DNA of 64,000 bases. Origin: Pelargonium tetragonum. Its lineage: Eukaryota; Streptophyta; Magnoliopsida; Geraniales; Geraniaceae. Shown here piece after piece: positions 1-11,679 of the stretch (within the stretch, counting starts at the first letter, position 1; each line of letters opens with the position of its first letter). The notes beneath the pieces were generated by a model. The model made no database searches. It was not told where the DNA came from and was given only the letters and a program-made list of their open reading frames with translations. The stretch lies in NCBI GenBank assembly GCA_036897445.1, contig JAYMTL010000071.1:1-64000 (forward strand). The letters run 5' to 3'. The position numbers were made by a program, and so were the translations under genes.

Positions 1-1292
1 AAACAAAAGCATAGTATATAAAGGCGGGCTCCCTTATATTAAACCTCTTGCTTATAAGTATTAGAATATTAAGGATCCTTAGGTTTTTCTAAGAATCAAG
101 CCCAGGATATATAGTGACAGAGGGTCACGTTTTTAGTTATTTTCTTGTGCCTCGTATTTTATCCTAGTTTATATAGTTAAAACGGAAGCCCAAAGAGAAA
201 GTTACTAGCATCAAGGATAAAGTTATTAATAAATAGAATATCTTGGTTACCTTTAATTCACTAAAAACCCTTGTCCTAGCACGGGGAAATTCCTTATTCA
301 TTTCAAAGCAAAAAGGTGTGCATTAGATCTTGAAATTTAGTACTACATTCCTTTTAACTTGGCAAACTACCTTCTTCATACGAAAAATTAGGATGTACCG
401 AATTAACAAAGAAAGTAGCTTTTAATAAACCCCGGGACCTTTATGGAAACCCCGCCCATATAAAAAAGCAAGTGCTTTTTTTAGCTATGCTGCAAAACTT
501 TGAATATTAGGAACGGAAATTCAAAAATATCTTAATACTTAAGTTACTACTGACTTTTATGAACCGAGAAATCGTAATTAAGATATATTCTGGCCAACTC
601 TGCGTAAAGAAAGAGATAAAATTCTTTTGACAAGAGCCTGCCGCTAATTAGAATATTTCCCTATAAATTAAATAAATATAGAGGACGACCTTGTGCCTTT
701 AGAATAAATTAGAACAAAAAATAAGAACTTCCGCAGGTTTAATACAAAATATTCTGGGGTAAACCAAAACAGATATAGACAAGAGGGCTCTCCCTTCTTT
801 TAGGATCATTCATGTTGCTCTGAAGTTTACAGTCCAGGGATCACCTATTTCGAGCTATACTTGCTAATGCCAATAAACTAATGATTGGGTATAAAAAAAC
901 TTCCCGTAGTTAAATGAAAACTTTAACTACGCTTGAAAATCTAATCTTGTAAAAAAAGAAACCAAACTAAGACTCTTTTACTGCTGCGTTATAACGCGAG
1001 TTGGTGTACTCTTGCATATGTATTATTTTTCCACACCCTGGATTTTGCTTTGTTGATTGCCTTTTATCCATTTAAGATGGTTAGATACAGAAAGGAATCT
1101 GACTAAAGTTTTTTTTGTTCCTTATTAGATTTGAAGGAAACACTTACCCTTTATAATTAATACTTGAAACGCCCATATCTATAATATATTCTTTTTGTCG
1201 TAAACTCACTAACTTTGACCCGGAAACACAAATAGGAAAATCCCATCCGCTTTAACTGCTCCTTGTGACTTCCTAACTTTACTGCAGAGTTT
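1..1292. other. Spacer, no gene recognised
   Basis: AT-rich spacer. No frame longer than chance, no tRNA-like fold and no repeat-family copy found. A GGATCC site at 73-78 is one of 21 such sites I located in the window. Confidence 0.55.
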
Positions 1293-1320
1293 GGGGAATG
1301 CTTGAGTTCAAGCCCTATCC
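1293..1320 (+). repeat. T1 repeat (tRNA T-arm-like, palindromic)
   Basis: Diverged copy of the dispersed T1 motif, closest to the copy at 38,275-38,307. Positions 1300-1313 form a 6-bp inverted repeat, GCTTGA and TCAAGC, around a GT spacer. At the same place the 38.3-kb copy has ACTTGA and TCAAGT, so the outermost pair changes from A-T to G-C with pairing kept. That covariation is seen directly. The motif also reads like a tRNA T-arm (TTCAAGC loop), but no anticodon arm was found beside it, so a complete tRNA gene is not supported. Confidence 0.5.
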
Positions 1321-1325
1321 TATAT

Positions 1326-1857
1326 ACCATAAATAAAAGACACAGCTAGACTATAGCTACTTTGATTGTCTTACGTAATACCTAAGAAGTCCTTTTTCCT
1401 CGCTCTTATCATTAAAAGAGGAGAAAAATTTGTATTATAAGGGTTACTCTTCTCTGATAACGCTCAAATAAAAAAAGGGGCTTGCTCCTTTTACTTTTCA
1501 ACTAGGTAGGAAACCACTCTATGTTTACAACTCCTACTCTACGATTATTAAGGGAATCCTTAACAAGTTTATACCGCTACCCCAGGTGCCCAACCCCTTA
1601 AGGATTTATACTTGATATCCAAGAAGGGGTTCATTATGAATTAGGCACAGCACTGTGATTAAGTTTATCTTACTTACTATAAATTCTTTCTAAAGTAAAC
1701 TCTTCCAAAAACGCGGCTTCTACAAAGAATATTATAAAGAACACGCCTCCCGCCTGACTTAGTTTATAACATCTAGTTCTGTAAAAGTACTTACTTTGAC
1801 CACTCCCTAGTTACAAGACCGGAATCCTTTCTTTTGTAATACCCGCCCCAATTGCTT
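1326..1857. other. Spacer, no gene recognised
   Basis: No supported gene, RNA or repeat-family member was found in this short spacer between the T1 copy and the V repeat. Confidence 0.5.
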
Positions 1858-1945
1858 AGCTTCTTTCTTACTCATACTTGCTTTCTTACCGGACTTTCTA
1901 GTCTTCCTACCTGTACCTACACCCACTTTAACTTCGTTACCTGTA
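1858..1945 (-). repeat. V repeat, minus-strand copy
   Basis: Read on the minus strand, this copy holds GGTAACGAAGTTAA (1941-1928) followed by GGAAGACTAG (1907-1898). The same two blocks occur in the same order on the plus strand at 18,218-18,269, separated by a slightly longer gap. The minus strand is purine-rich and open for about 44 codons, giving a lysine- and glycine-rich peptide that ends in a stop near 1826. The 18.2-kb copy does not keep that frame, so a conserved coding function is not supported. Family and function unknown. Confidence 0.45.
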
Positions 1946-1986
1946 CTCTATATACTATGAACTAGACGACAAGAGTAATAAACCTT

Positions 1987-2022
1987 AAAGTCAAGAAAGA
2001 AGTCTAAATCAAAAGAAGTAGG
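1987..2022 (+). repeat. W repeat, copy 1
   Basis: A roughly 35-bp purine-rich stretch beginning AAAGTCAAGAA. It matches 41,141-41,170 over most of its length apart from a 2-base gap and a few substitutions. Each W copy lies near an R repeat (R6 at 2078 and R3 at 40,914), so W may be a piece of a longer ancestral unit. Confidence 0.4.
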
Positions 2023-2077
2023 TGTGGGAGTATATACACATAAAAAGACTTTATTACTTTAAACCCCCTCTGCTAAG

Positions 2078-2157
2078 CTGCAGTAGCAGAGACGTATATA
2101 TTTCTACAATTAAGCTCCATCCTCCATAGCGATAAAGACCTATAGTACAGGAGGAGT
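2078..2157 (+). repeat. R repeat, copy R6
   Basis: Diverged member of the R family. Shared blocks in order are CAGT near 2081, TACAATTAAGCTCC (2105-2118), CCTCC, GCGATAAAGAC (2129-2139) and CAGGAGGAG near 2155. It matches R3 at 40,914 block for block, with small insertions. One plus-strand frame stays open for about 22 codons across it, but the other copies do not keep a common frame, so I treat it as a non-coding repeat. Confidence 0.55.
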
Positions 2158-4089
2158 AGCCCTTCTTTCAAAGCAGGCTGGGAAATAAGGCTCTTAGAGG
2201 GTTTACTGCTTCGAGTAATTCAAGGCATAAACATATAAAAAATCCCTTAGCTGGGAGCTTTCAGTCAGATTTACTAGTTCTGGATTAAAGCAGAGTTTTT
2301 TACCGGTAAGATGGATACCGCTTGGGAAGCTTGTCGGCCTTTTTATGCCGTAGGGGCCTCTTTTCGAGTACAATAAATAAAGGTAATATAGTGACTAAAA
2401 ATTTTTACCCCTAAGAAGAATCAAGGCTGTGGGATGGGTGATGGAGAAACTTTAATTACTTTAACTACAAAGATTCTTATTCTGCTTCTGCACCTAAAAA
2501 AGTCTTTGCCTTTCGCTTCTAAAGAAGCCCTTGTTATCTTAACAAAGCAACTTAGTAACCTTAAACCTAGTTCGAACTGCGCTGTATTAAAGTAGCTATA
2601 TATATTTCCTTGCTGATATCCGCCCGAAAGAACGGTATCCCTATATATACTCTTGAAGTCAAGTAAATACGGGTCATGGAAACTGAAAAACAAAATTTTC
2701 GATTTAGTACGAAAGAAAGTGTTGCACCTTTTTTTGGCAGCTATGTGCATCAGTTCAAATCGGGTGGTTGCGAAGTAAACCCTCATAAACATCAGAAATC
2801 CGGGGCCTAATGTCATTCGAAAACTTTTAGCTTAATATTTAACCCAGAATTATGTATCCATAATAAATTAAACTCTAGCCGCAGCATATAGACAAGAACC
2901 CCTCCTAGGTACCCACAAGGCTCTATAGTACCAGCTTCAACACAAGATAAGGAACGCTTATAGCTTAAACATTTTTATGTAGTAGACTCTGCACCCATAT
3001 TAAGTTAAGAAAAATAAAGTAAGGAAATAAAGATTTTTTGCTAAGCGGGTTTAAGGACTTTTTTTATTTAATAGAAGCCCTAAATTACAGGTTCTTTTAA
3101 TCGAGTAATAATATGAGTAATACTTAAAAAATTTTTTTAGAACACTTTTTTTAATCAACAAATATTACCTGGTATAGGTTTTTAAAATTGAGGAGTAAGA
3201 CTATTAGCTACTAGACCCTGTATATAAGAGCTATATTTCGCTAAAGGGTGTAGCTAGATTTTGGATAAAACTATATGAATATAAGCTGCCCCAAAACTTC
3301 TAAGAAAATCAAACTCAGAGAATTGCCTAAAGTAGAATACAATTCTTAGATTATGGGCTCTGTTTATGTTTATTACGAGGTACTTTTTAGTTAGCTAACG
3401 ATTAGCAGAGATTTTGTTAAAACCTTGCGTAAGCTTAAAAAAAGCAAAATACATTTAGTACCCCCCTGCTATTTACTCGAACGTCAGAGGTCATAAAATT
3501 TCTTTGAACAAGCGGATAAAATTACATTGTAGAATCGCTTTTTGACCATTCAAGGAAGATAGGCACTTCCCTTAAGTTAACTTAAAATCAATTGCCTTAA
3601 CCAACAAATCCAGTGCTTTCTAGTGTTCCCTTATAAGATAAGTACGAGATACAAGCAGTTTCAAAACGCTTAAAAGACGCGAGTCAAAGGTTCGAATCGG
3701 GAAGTCCTCACTCTTCTAAAAAAGTGCGCGCTTAAACGGAGCCCTTAAATACTGGTTAAAAGCTGCCGTCATGTAAATTTTTTCTTTTTTATCGTATTTT
3801 CTTTATTTCATTTTTAAAGCTTTTAGCCCTGAATTTTTTTGCGATTAAGTAAGCAACTCTATCCTTATTTAAGTAAGACGGATACTCGTTCGACCCTGAG
3901 GGATCTGCTAGAGAATAAAAAGTATCCTATTTCTTGATTAAGTCTTTAGTACGCAGAGCCTAAATTTGGAATATCAGAACCCCTTAACCCGGGTTGTTAC
4001 AAAGCCTCTCTAGTCTAGTATAACTAACGTTTGCTTTTTCCAGGCAATTTTCATTTTTTGCGTGAGTCCAAAGAAAACCTCTTGAGAAA
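2158..4089. other. Spacer, no gene recognised
   Basis: Contains a minus-strand frame at 2421-2816 (131 codons) that is no longer than expected by chance and has no recognisable domain. A lone T-loop sequence, GGTTCGAATC, lies at 3688-3697, but its stem does not pair and no tRNA body could be folded around it. Confidence 0.5.
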
Positions 4090-4114
4090 ACTAGAACCCT
4101 GTGTCTACTATACC
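4090..4114 (-). repeat. Weak T1-like copy
   Basis: The plus-strand text ACTAGAACCCTGTGTC is close to the reverse complement of the T1 copy at 15,932-15,955, including a downstream CTACTAT that matches CTTACTAT there. Only about 25 bp are recognisable and the T-stem does not pair well. This is a probable decayed member. Confidence 0.3.
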
Positions 4115-5604
4115 TAAATACCCGCTACTTAAATTAAAGCATTCCTAAGGGCGGGAGCTCCTGGTGCAGCAGTAGAAGGGTTTAAAGGGGTTGCTTTCGT
4201 CTACTATAAGATAAGAAACTAAATACTCTACCTCAAAAAAGGGCAAAAAAAGTATCCCCTTTAGTTATAAAAAAAGTTCCTTAATGTCACTCTTTTTAAT
4301 AAGTTTCTTTTGTGTGTTAATAAGCTCTAAAAGAAACATTTCACTTTACTAACCCACAGCGTCCAAAAATTAGGTTACTTCTAACTATAACTTTCCGCTA
4401 TCAGCCTTATATGCCTAAAAAATGAACTCTCTTATATTTACTTTCAATGTGGTTGTTTATTGAACTAAAGATACCGTTTCGTAAACTAGGGACTTATCGC
4501 GAGGTAACGCAAAAGCTTAAGGGTTCCTGGACTAGGCTTGGTTAAAAAACTCATACTAAAACTTAGTCCTATGCTGGAGTCAAAAAGTGAGCGGAAAATC
4601 ACCCCTTTTAAGAGCTCTTTTTTGAAAAAGTTATGCCAGCTATATAGCAAAAACAAGAAAGTTTTACACCTTTCCTTTAGTCTATGAAATTCTGACTTTA
4701 GCGGCACAGACTCTAAAAGAATCCCTTAGAATTCCTCTTCTGTACATCTTTCTTATTCGTAGCTTTATCCTAAGCCTGTATCTTTACCCATACCCGGCCT
4801 ACCCTCTTATAATAACTCTGTACTTAAAATTGAAATTATCCGCAGGATTCCCTCTAAAGCCTCGGATTCTCGTACAGGGTAATAGAGACCCGCTTTTATT
4901 GCGGAGAGTTAACCCTATTTCTTCATTTTTCCGAGTAATACAGGTTATAAAAAGGGCTAACTGGTTAGCCCAAGGAAATTTTAACAAAATAGGGCTGGGT
5001 TGTTTTCCTCATGTTATGGCTGCTCTTTAGTATCTAGGTGGGAAAGTAAACAGAGAAAGGAAGGTCAAAAGCAATTCAAAATTTTTATGGGGAGTATCGG
5101 CTTATAAAGAGGTCAAAATATATACAAAAGCACCTGGCTGGGTACACTAATTCTTGTTTTAACGCACGGAAAAATCATACAATGGGGTTTAGTCTTGTTC
5201 TAATGCCGGATTTGTTATCCTAAGTTTTTGAAGTCTTTACTATAAAGTTATAAAGTGTATAGTGTAATTTAATTCATAAGTAACTAAGGTATAGGTAGAC
5301 ATAAGAAAGCAAGTAATATAGATTAGGGATAGGAATGAAGGTTACAGCTCTGAAGAAGAGAGACTGCGTAAGGCTCAAAGGATTCGGCTAAGTATTGAGA
5401 AGGTGTTGGCTTTTCAAGCAAGGCAGTTTCCTAAATAAGTTTAATAAAAATAGAACTTATAAGAAATCAAACAAATTAAGGGTTAAAATGCACTACAAAA
5501 AAAACTAAGAGACCTATAAACGGGTGTTTTTCGCTATTCTAGATTGGGGTTATCTAGTTTTTTTAGTCCTCAACCTTCTTTAATGTAGGATACTCCCCAA
5601 GGTT
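4115..5604. other. Spacer, no gene recognised
   Basis: No supported gene. Short frames at 4486-4707 and 4799-5030 overlap on opposite strands and have no protein signature. Confidence 0.5.
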
Positions 5605-5690
5605 CCAGTCGCTAGGATAGACGTATAACAAACATATTACTAAGGCTCAACCCTCCCTATCGATAAAAGCGAAAACGGGTAAGTAAATAC
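5605..5690 (+). repeat. R repeat, copy R7
   Basis: Member of the R family. Blocks shared with R3, in order: CAGTCG (5606-5611), AAGGCTC (5642-5648), ATCGATAAAAG (5659-5669) and GGGTAAGTAAATACC near 5677-5691, which parallels GGGTAAGAGGAATACC in R3. Upstream, TTGGGGTTAT near 5545 recalls the GGTTAT decamer found upstream of the 36.7- and 38.4-kb copies. The order is kept although overall identity is modest. Confidence 0.55.
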
Positions 5691-8600
5691 CACAAACAAG
5701 AAAAGCAAAAGCAAATTATGTTAAGGGCAGTCGTCCCATGTTCTTAATACTTATATCCAAGACAAGATCAGACGGAACTTTAAGTATAAGAAACTTCTTC
5801 GGATATAGGTTATTAGTAAGTTTTGTGTGCCCTTTTGGAACTCCGTCTCAGTTATAAAGGAATCCTTATATAGTCATTTTTATCGCTTGTAACATGTTGT
5901 CACTCTACTGACAGCTTAGCGGGGTTCCTCTTCCAAGAACTTGTATTATAACTAGGGCTTTAAGATACTACAATATATAGACTGGTTTACCTATTAAAAA
6001 TTAATAAATGAAATAAGAGGCTTTTTTTAACTATAATTTACTTTAAGAGTTAGAGCTCCTCAAAAAAGAGACCGCGGATCATTATAAGATATAAAAATAC
6101 AAACTTACGGGTCCCAGTATGAATTTTCCTCTTCAACAAACAGTGCCGGGCCGGGGAATTTTATACTTTCTTTTTTTCTAATAAAACTGAAGTTCAAAAT
6201 ATCGCGTTAAGCTTTTTGAGTAAGTTAGTACATTTCGCCAAGACCTTTTTAATTGACAAGGAAAGGAACAGATCCAGACAAGTATGCATTTCAAATAAAG
6301 AGGATCCTTTTGCTTCAACTGAAACTGAATAATATAGGATAGCGCTCGTTGGCTAAGCGGGGGGAAAAGGGGCGGCTCTTCATTATTTTGTTAAGTTAAA
6401 TCTGAATCCCAGGTCACTCTTTACAGGAAATAGCTAGCCAGGAATTTTGTTGTATAGTCTTAGGGAAGTTAACATAAAAGGAATGTAAAAGTTTTTGTTT
6501 AAAGATAAGGTATTAGAGGATTCAAGCTAGCTCTGAGCTTTTATATTTATAATAGAATTGGTGGAAATTTCATTTTGAAAGGATTTTATCTGTGTTATAA
6601 CAGAGTTTACTTACTTTGGATGTATAGAAAAGAAGAAGATACCTGCAATTAAAGGGGGTTTTATTCCTAGGCTAGACAAAGGTAATACTAAAAATCCTTC
6701 TAACTAGGGTGTCTAATTCTAAAGAAATTCTAGTGGTTTCAGTTAGCTCTTTTGGTATTTTTGTGCTTTTATAAAGATTTAGGAGCAAGCCGAAGGGGAA
6801 GTTTCCGGTAAAGTAAAGAGTAAACACTTCTAATCTAATTAAAAAGGAAAGGGGTATAGACGGACTTTTTTGGTGGACACAAGAGTTCTACTTTCCATTT
6901 TAGTTACGGCAGGCCTAGGAAATAGGTTGGTAATAAGGGCTTAGACTCTAATACTTCCCGGAGTTCTAGAAACTTAAATAAGCATAGGACTCCCTAGTAA
7001 ACAGAAGCATATTCAATAAAAAAGGGTCGAGCCTAAAGAATCAATAATTCTAATACTAAATCGAAATTACCTGCTTGGGCGGGACAAAAGAATTCCTTAG
7101 GTTTTTCCGAGATTAAGTCTTTTCCTTAGCCAGTTAGGATTAAGATTAGTTGTAAGAAATTCTTTGCTTTCCGGCTGTTAACTCTAAAAAACTTTTTGTA
7201 CGGTAAGTTCCCTGAGGGTAAAGCTAGAATCGGGTATCCCTACTTTCAGAATTCAAGAAGTTAGTAAGTGAAGCACCTAAGCCCGGCAGTCTTAGCACTT
7301 TAGTGAAAAAGAGTGTTTGTCCAACTAGGATACGGGTACAATATCCTAAGTTTTCGAGCTATTAGTATCTGTCTTGATACTGAAGATACATCCCAGCGCC
7401 CGCTTTTGAGAATAACAAGGGAACCGCATTGAGAAACTTAGTGAACCCTTAGCTATACGGATAGATACGAGCGCCCTTCTTCTAATTTATTTGACTCTTA
7501 ATCTAGATCTAGCCACAACCGCGCCCTCCCTCGGGCAATTTCCCTGTAAAAGGTTTCTTAGGGGTGCTCCTTGCTTTTTTTCTATTTTTTGCGATATCCC
7601 GGGTTGAGTATTAACTATAAATTCTTGTGCTCTAGTTAAGTTATCTAATATTTATAGCGGTGCCGGTTTGAACTCTCGTAATATTGAGTTGAGGGAATAT
7701 AGGGTAAAGAAAAGTTTCGGGGATGTGAAAGAGCTTTCTAAGGGATCCTCAGCTTATCCAAACAGATTTATGCTGAAAGGGCGCACACTCGAAATGAAAC
7801 AGGGAAGTGGCCCTTTCTCAGCGCGGATATTTCTCTAGTCAAGTATATTTGCTCTTAAAGTTCATCTTTTTGTAGTAGTAACTAGGTAGTAAAAGTAACA
7901 GGCAATCTCCCCTTTCTAATTTTAAAACAAGGAGGAGTGAGTCACTTAGAAAAAACTTGAAAAGGAATTTTTACAACTCATTTTTAACTCCCTTCCGAAT
8001 GCTTGTGTAATTCCTATTTCCAAATGTTCGTTTTTTAGCTCAAGCAAAACCATTTACTGACCTTATATTGATTAGATTTAGAAAGACTTCCCAGATTTTA
8101 CTTCGATGTCTAGCTTTATATCCCTTTTGACATACTCTAACTCGTTCTGACAAAAAGAATGATATTCTATGGTTATACCCGCGCTTTTCGAGAAACTTAC
8201 GAACACAAGTATAACTTTCCCACGATTTTTGCAATTCTATTCTTGATCATCCCCAAAGTAGTCTTTCAAATCACTTGTTAGACCTTTAATTATTTATAAA
8301 AAGAATTTCCTCTACTTTATAATAGCTATAGAATTTTCTCTTCTTAGAGTTCCCTATAAGCTAAATTTTAGCTTACCACTACAACAGTTTACATTATTAC
8401 CTTTTTTCCGAGCCGATCAGAAACTCACAGTCATAAGACCTTGTTTTCACCAAAACAGCTAAAGTATACATATCCTGTTTGCAAACACCCTCTTAGAGCC
8501 CCACAATGACAAGAACTCTTCAGAAAATGCAAAAGCAAAGAGGACGTAGGGTATATAGAAAAATGTCTTACTAGGGATCTTTTGACTTGAGTAACAAGGG

Positions 8601-10852
8601 AGTTTGGTAACGCTCTCTTCTAGAAAAGCTTTTTTTTTTTGAAAAAGAGTTAACTCCAACCCCGCAACTAACACAACTTTCCAGTGTCATAAATTTGATC
8701 CGGAGTAGTGAGATTATAACTATAACTACAAAAAGAGTTAGACAAAAAGCAGGAAAAGTTTGAACTGAGGGATTAACCCCTTTTTTCTTAGGACACAGAA
8801 AAGAAACTCTTACTATGCTATGTATTCTAGTGAGAGATTTATATAAAGGACTTTCTAAAAAAAAAAGAGTCTCCTATTTTATAAACGGAGTTTGGATGCT
8901 GGCGTAAAAAAAGAGTTTAGCAGCACTACTATCTTACTCACCGGATCCTTAATTCAAAGTGTAATACCTCTTATAAAGCAAACTATAATATGTTATCTCT
9001 ATAATTTTAGTGTTTAATGTTTCAATCCCAGACTCCTCCGAAAAGTAATTGTGAATGTTTACATAAAACATAAAGGTAACTGAATTTCATTATAGAGGAG
9101 CTTTTTCAAAAACCTTGTCAAAAATCACATTGCTTGAATCTTTATAATCCACTAAACGTTACAGTCTTCCCACCCTTATTGTTTACTCCTCTTTGTGAGT
9201 AAGAAAGCCTTCCCTTTTTATCCTATTGGACAGGGGTACCAAAAGGGACACTACAGGGTTCAAGTAAAAGGTGTATTATCCTGCTTTAGTATTTGTTGAG
9301 AAATCTACTAAATAATTCTACGCAAGCACACCAGACTCAATAGGCAAGATCAGATTGAAATTACAATTAACAAGCTTTTATTTCTGTTCGTTAGTCTTCT
9401 AAATAACTCGAGGCATTTATTCGGGACGCTGCTTTTCAATTACAATGAGGGTTTTGAACGGCTCTATTATATATAAGTTATTATGAATATGAAATGGATT
9501 TCCCTTTTTTAGAAAGAACTATTTGAACCCTCTCTTTTTAATAATAAAAGGCCCTTATTTACCAAGGAGCAGTGTTGTATCAAATGCCCTGGAGTTTTAC
9601 TAGGATTCTTATTCTAAAGCGGGGGGTGCTAGATAAAGGGATTTATCTAAGGCAATTCTTGTGTGAAATGAATTCAAGAATCTACAAGGACTTTATACCG
9701 CGGGGGTTGGGAAATATAATATCAAGACTCTGAAAAAGCGAAATATAACGTAAATTGAAGTACTTTATATGCATATGAAGAATCTGGGAAGAATGAATTC
9801 GTTATTATAAATTCAGTGCAGCCTTGCTGGGGCCTTAAAAAAATGAAAAAGGAGTTACTTGGAAGTATACTAGATTTTTTATCACTCTCTATTCAAATAT
9901 AACACATAAATTTATCGCAGGACAATCAACAAATTTTAAAAATATAGTACTTACCGGGTACTCTGATACCAGTGTGGAGGTCGAGCGGTTTTATTCTCTC
10001 CTTTATTTAACGACACCTTTGTAACCTTAATATTAAACCCGAGGCAGGCGGTAGAAAACAAGGAAATCCTAAAATCACTTAAGTGGAGATACTGATTCAG
10101 ATCTTTTCACTGCCACACTTAATTACCAGGTATTTTCTGGTTCCACTCCACTGCTTTGGACATAAGGGGGATTTCGTGAATAAAGAGAAAGATAGCTTTT
10201 ACTGTTAAACGAACCCAATACTCTTGCTTACTATTAGACCGCTCATTTGTATACTGAGATTAGTAAAGGCTCCTAAGTTAGCGCGCCCCCTTTAAGTTAT
10301 AAGCGCAAACTTGCAGAGAGAGTATGGCTATGCCGTTTGGCAGATCCCACTTTCTTTAATTTGTTGAGAATACAATTACTTCATCCTTTTTGTTGTAATA
10401 TTCATTACCTAACCACAAGCGAGGGTTTGCATTTTTCTTTTATATTCCTTAATTGGTTTAGTTGGATCTTGGAACCCTGGGTACCCGCTTGTTTTATCAG
10501 CAAATCGAGTCTCCAATTAATCTATATTCTAAGACTCTTTACTTTAATAGTAAACAGTAGAAAGAGTTTAACGTAGGTGAGTGGAGAAAGTTTTTCTTTT
10601 TATACCCAAACCTGTTTTAAGTAGAATTGCTAGAAAGGGGACTTTAGGGCCCGGTAGAGTTACATATTACCGCTTGTAGGGTATTCCGCACTCTTCAAAC
10701 TTCAGTAATGAATTAATAGGGCATTTTGTTATGATAAAGTTTACACTTTTTCGGGAATAAGAAATTTTTTTATTCAAAGATAAGGGCAAAAATCCTAACT
10801 ATAAAAGAACCCTATTAAGGTTAGGTTTTACATAACTCCTGAAGGCGCCTTT
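5691..10852. other. Spacer, no gene recognised
   Basis: About 5 kb without a supported gene. An 11-base T run lies at 8630-8640. GGATCC sites occur at 6302, 7743 and 8943. Frames of 60-80 codons at 8040, 8459 and 10,337 look like chance. Isolated GAACCC or GAACTC strings at 7669 and 9519 resemble T-loops but have no tRNA context. Confidence 0.5.
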
Positions 10853-10878
10853 GTGTCCTATAGAAGTGTCCTATAGAA
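10853..10878 (+). repeat. Perfect 13-bp tandem duplication
   Basis: GTGTCCTATAGAA occurs twice head to tail with no mismatch. The perfect identity, next to heavily diverged dispersed repeats, indicates a recent slippage or microhomology event. Confidence 0.85.
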
Positions 10879-11655
10879 TGAGTAGCAGAGAATAACCCTT
10901 AATGCGTTAACTACGACCTCTGTAAGAGGATCCCTATAAATTTATAAGAAAAGCTTTCCTTTTATTAGTTTAGAAAGGAGTTCTATAAGTGGGAGTAGCC
11001 CAGGGTTTTTTGTAAGAGAGCTTGTTGTAGAAAATCTTCAATTCCTGTGAAATGCTTCTATACCTGATGAAGTTTTGTACCTTTCCCTAAATTAAGGTAG
11101 CTTTGTGTAGAGATTTAGATTTTTTATACCCAAAGGTATTATACGACACCTACTACTTACTTAATTGTAAAAAAGGGTAAAATAGGAAGTATTTAGTCAG
11201 AAAACTCCAAAAAAAACTAATTGGAAATATTAAGATCTCCTATAAAGCTCTAGGAATAGGAAAGGGCTCTGTAAGGGAACATGCATTCCTGTGCTATAGA
11301 GGCGCTTTAGTGAAATACTTTTAACGAGAGTTTCTAGCTTTTACAACAGAACAGCGAGGCAAGCCAAACTGAGGAATAGTACGTTTCTATAAAAAGTTGG
11401 TTAGTTTACTAATTCCATGAAAGCTTGGGTATTGAAAAGAAAGACCCCTATATAAAAAATTTCCTGCTTTAAACAGTTTAGACGTGGCCTATAATAGTGG
11501 CCGCATAAGGGCTTGACGTCTGTGCCTGCAGAGATACCCCACCCCTTTTGGTAATAGGTTATTATATATTCTAAGCCGAAAGGTGTAAATTCTGTATCAG
11601 TATAAGCTGGATTTGGGTGCAAAATTTCCATATACTGTATTCTTGTTTAGCTACT

Positions 11656-11679
11656 AATATTAATGGGAATATTAATGGG
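11656..11679 (+). repeat. Perfect 12-bp tandem duplication
   Basis: AATATTAATGGG occurs twice head to tail. It is one of several recent-looking microduplications in the window. Confidence 0.85.

Noticed and set aside
2753-2775. AGTTCAAATCGGG as a tRNA T-arm
   Set aside because: Some pairs form, but the anticodon loop would be too long and the acceptor is absent.
2421-2816. 131-codon minus-strand frame
   Set aside because: About one frame this long is expected by chance in 64 kb at this composition, and it shows no recognisable domain.
3681-3705. T-loop GGTTCGAATC as a tRNA
   Set aside because: The T-stem does not pair and no anticodon arm can be folded upstream.
11436-11456. GAAAGACCCCTATA, like a large-subunit rRNA core motif
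   Set aside because: One extra base and no match beyond the core.
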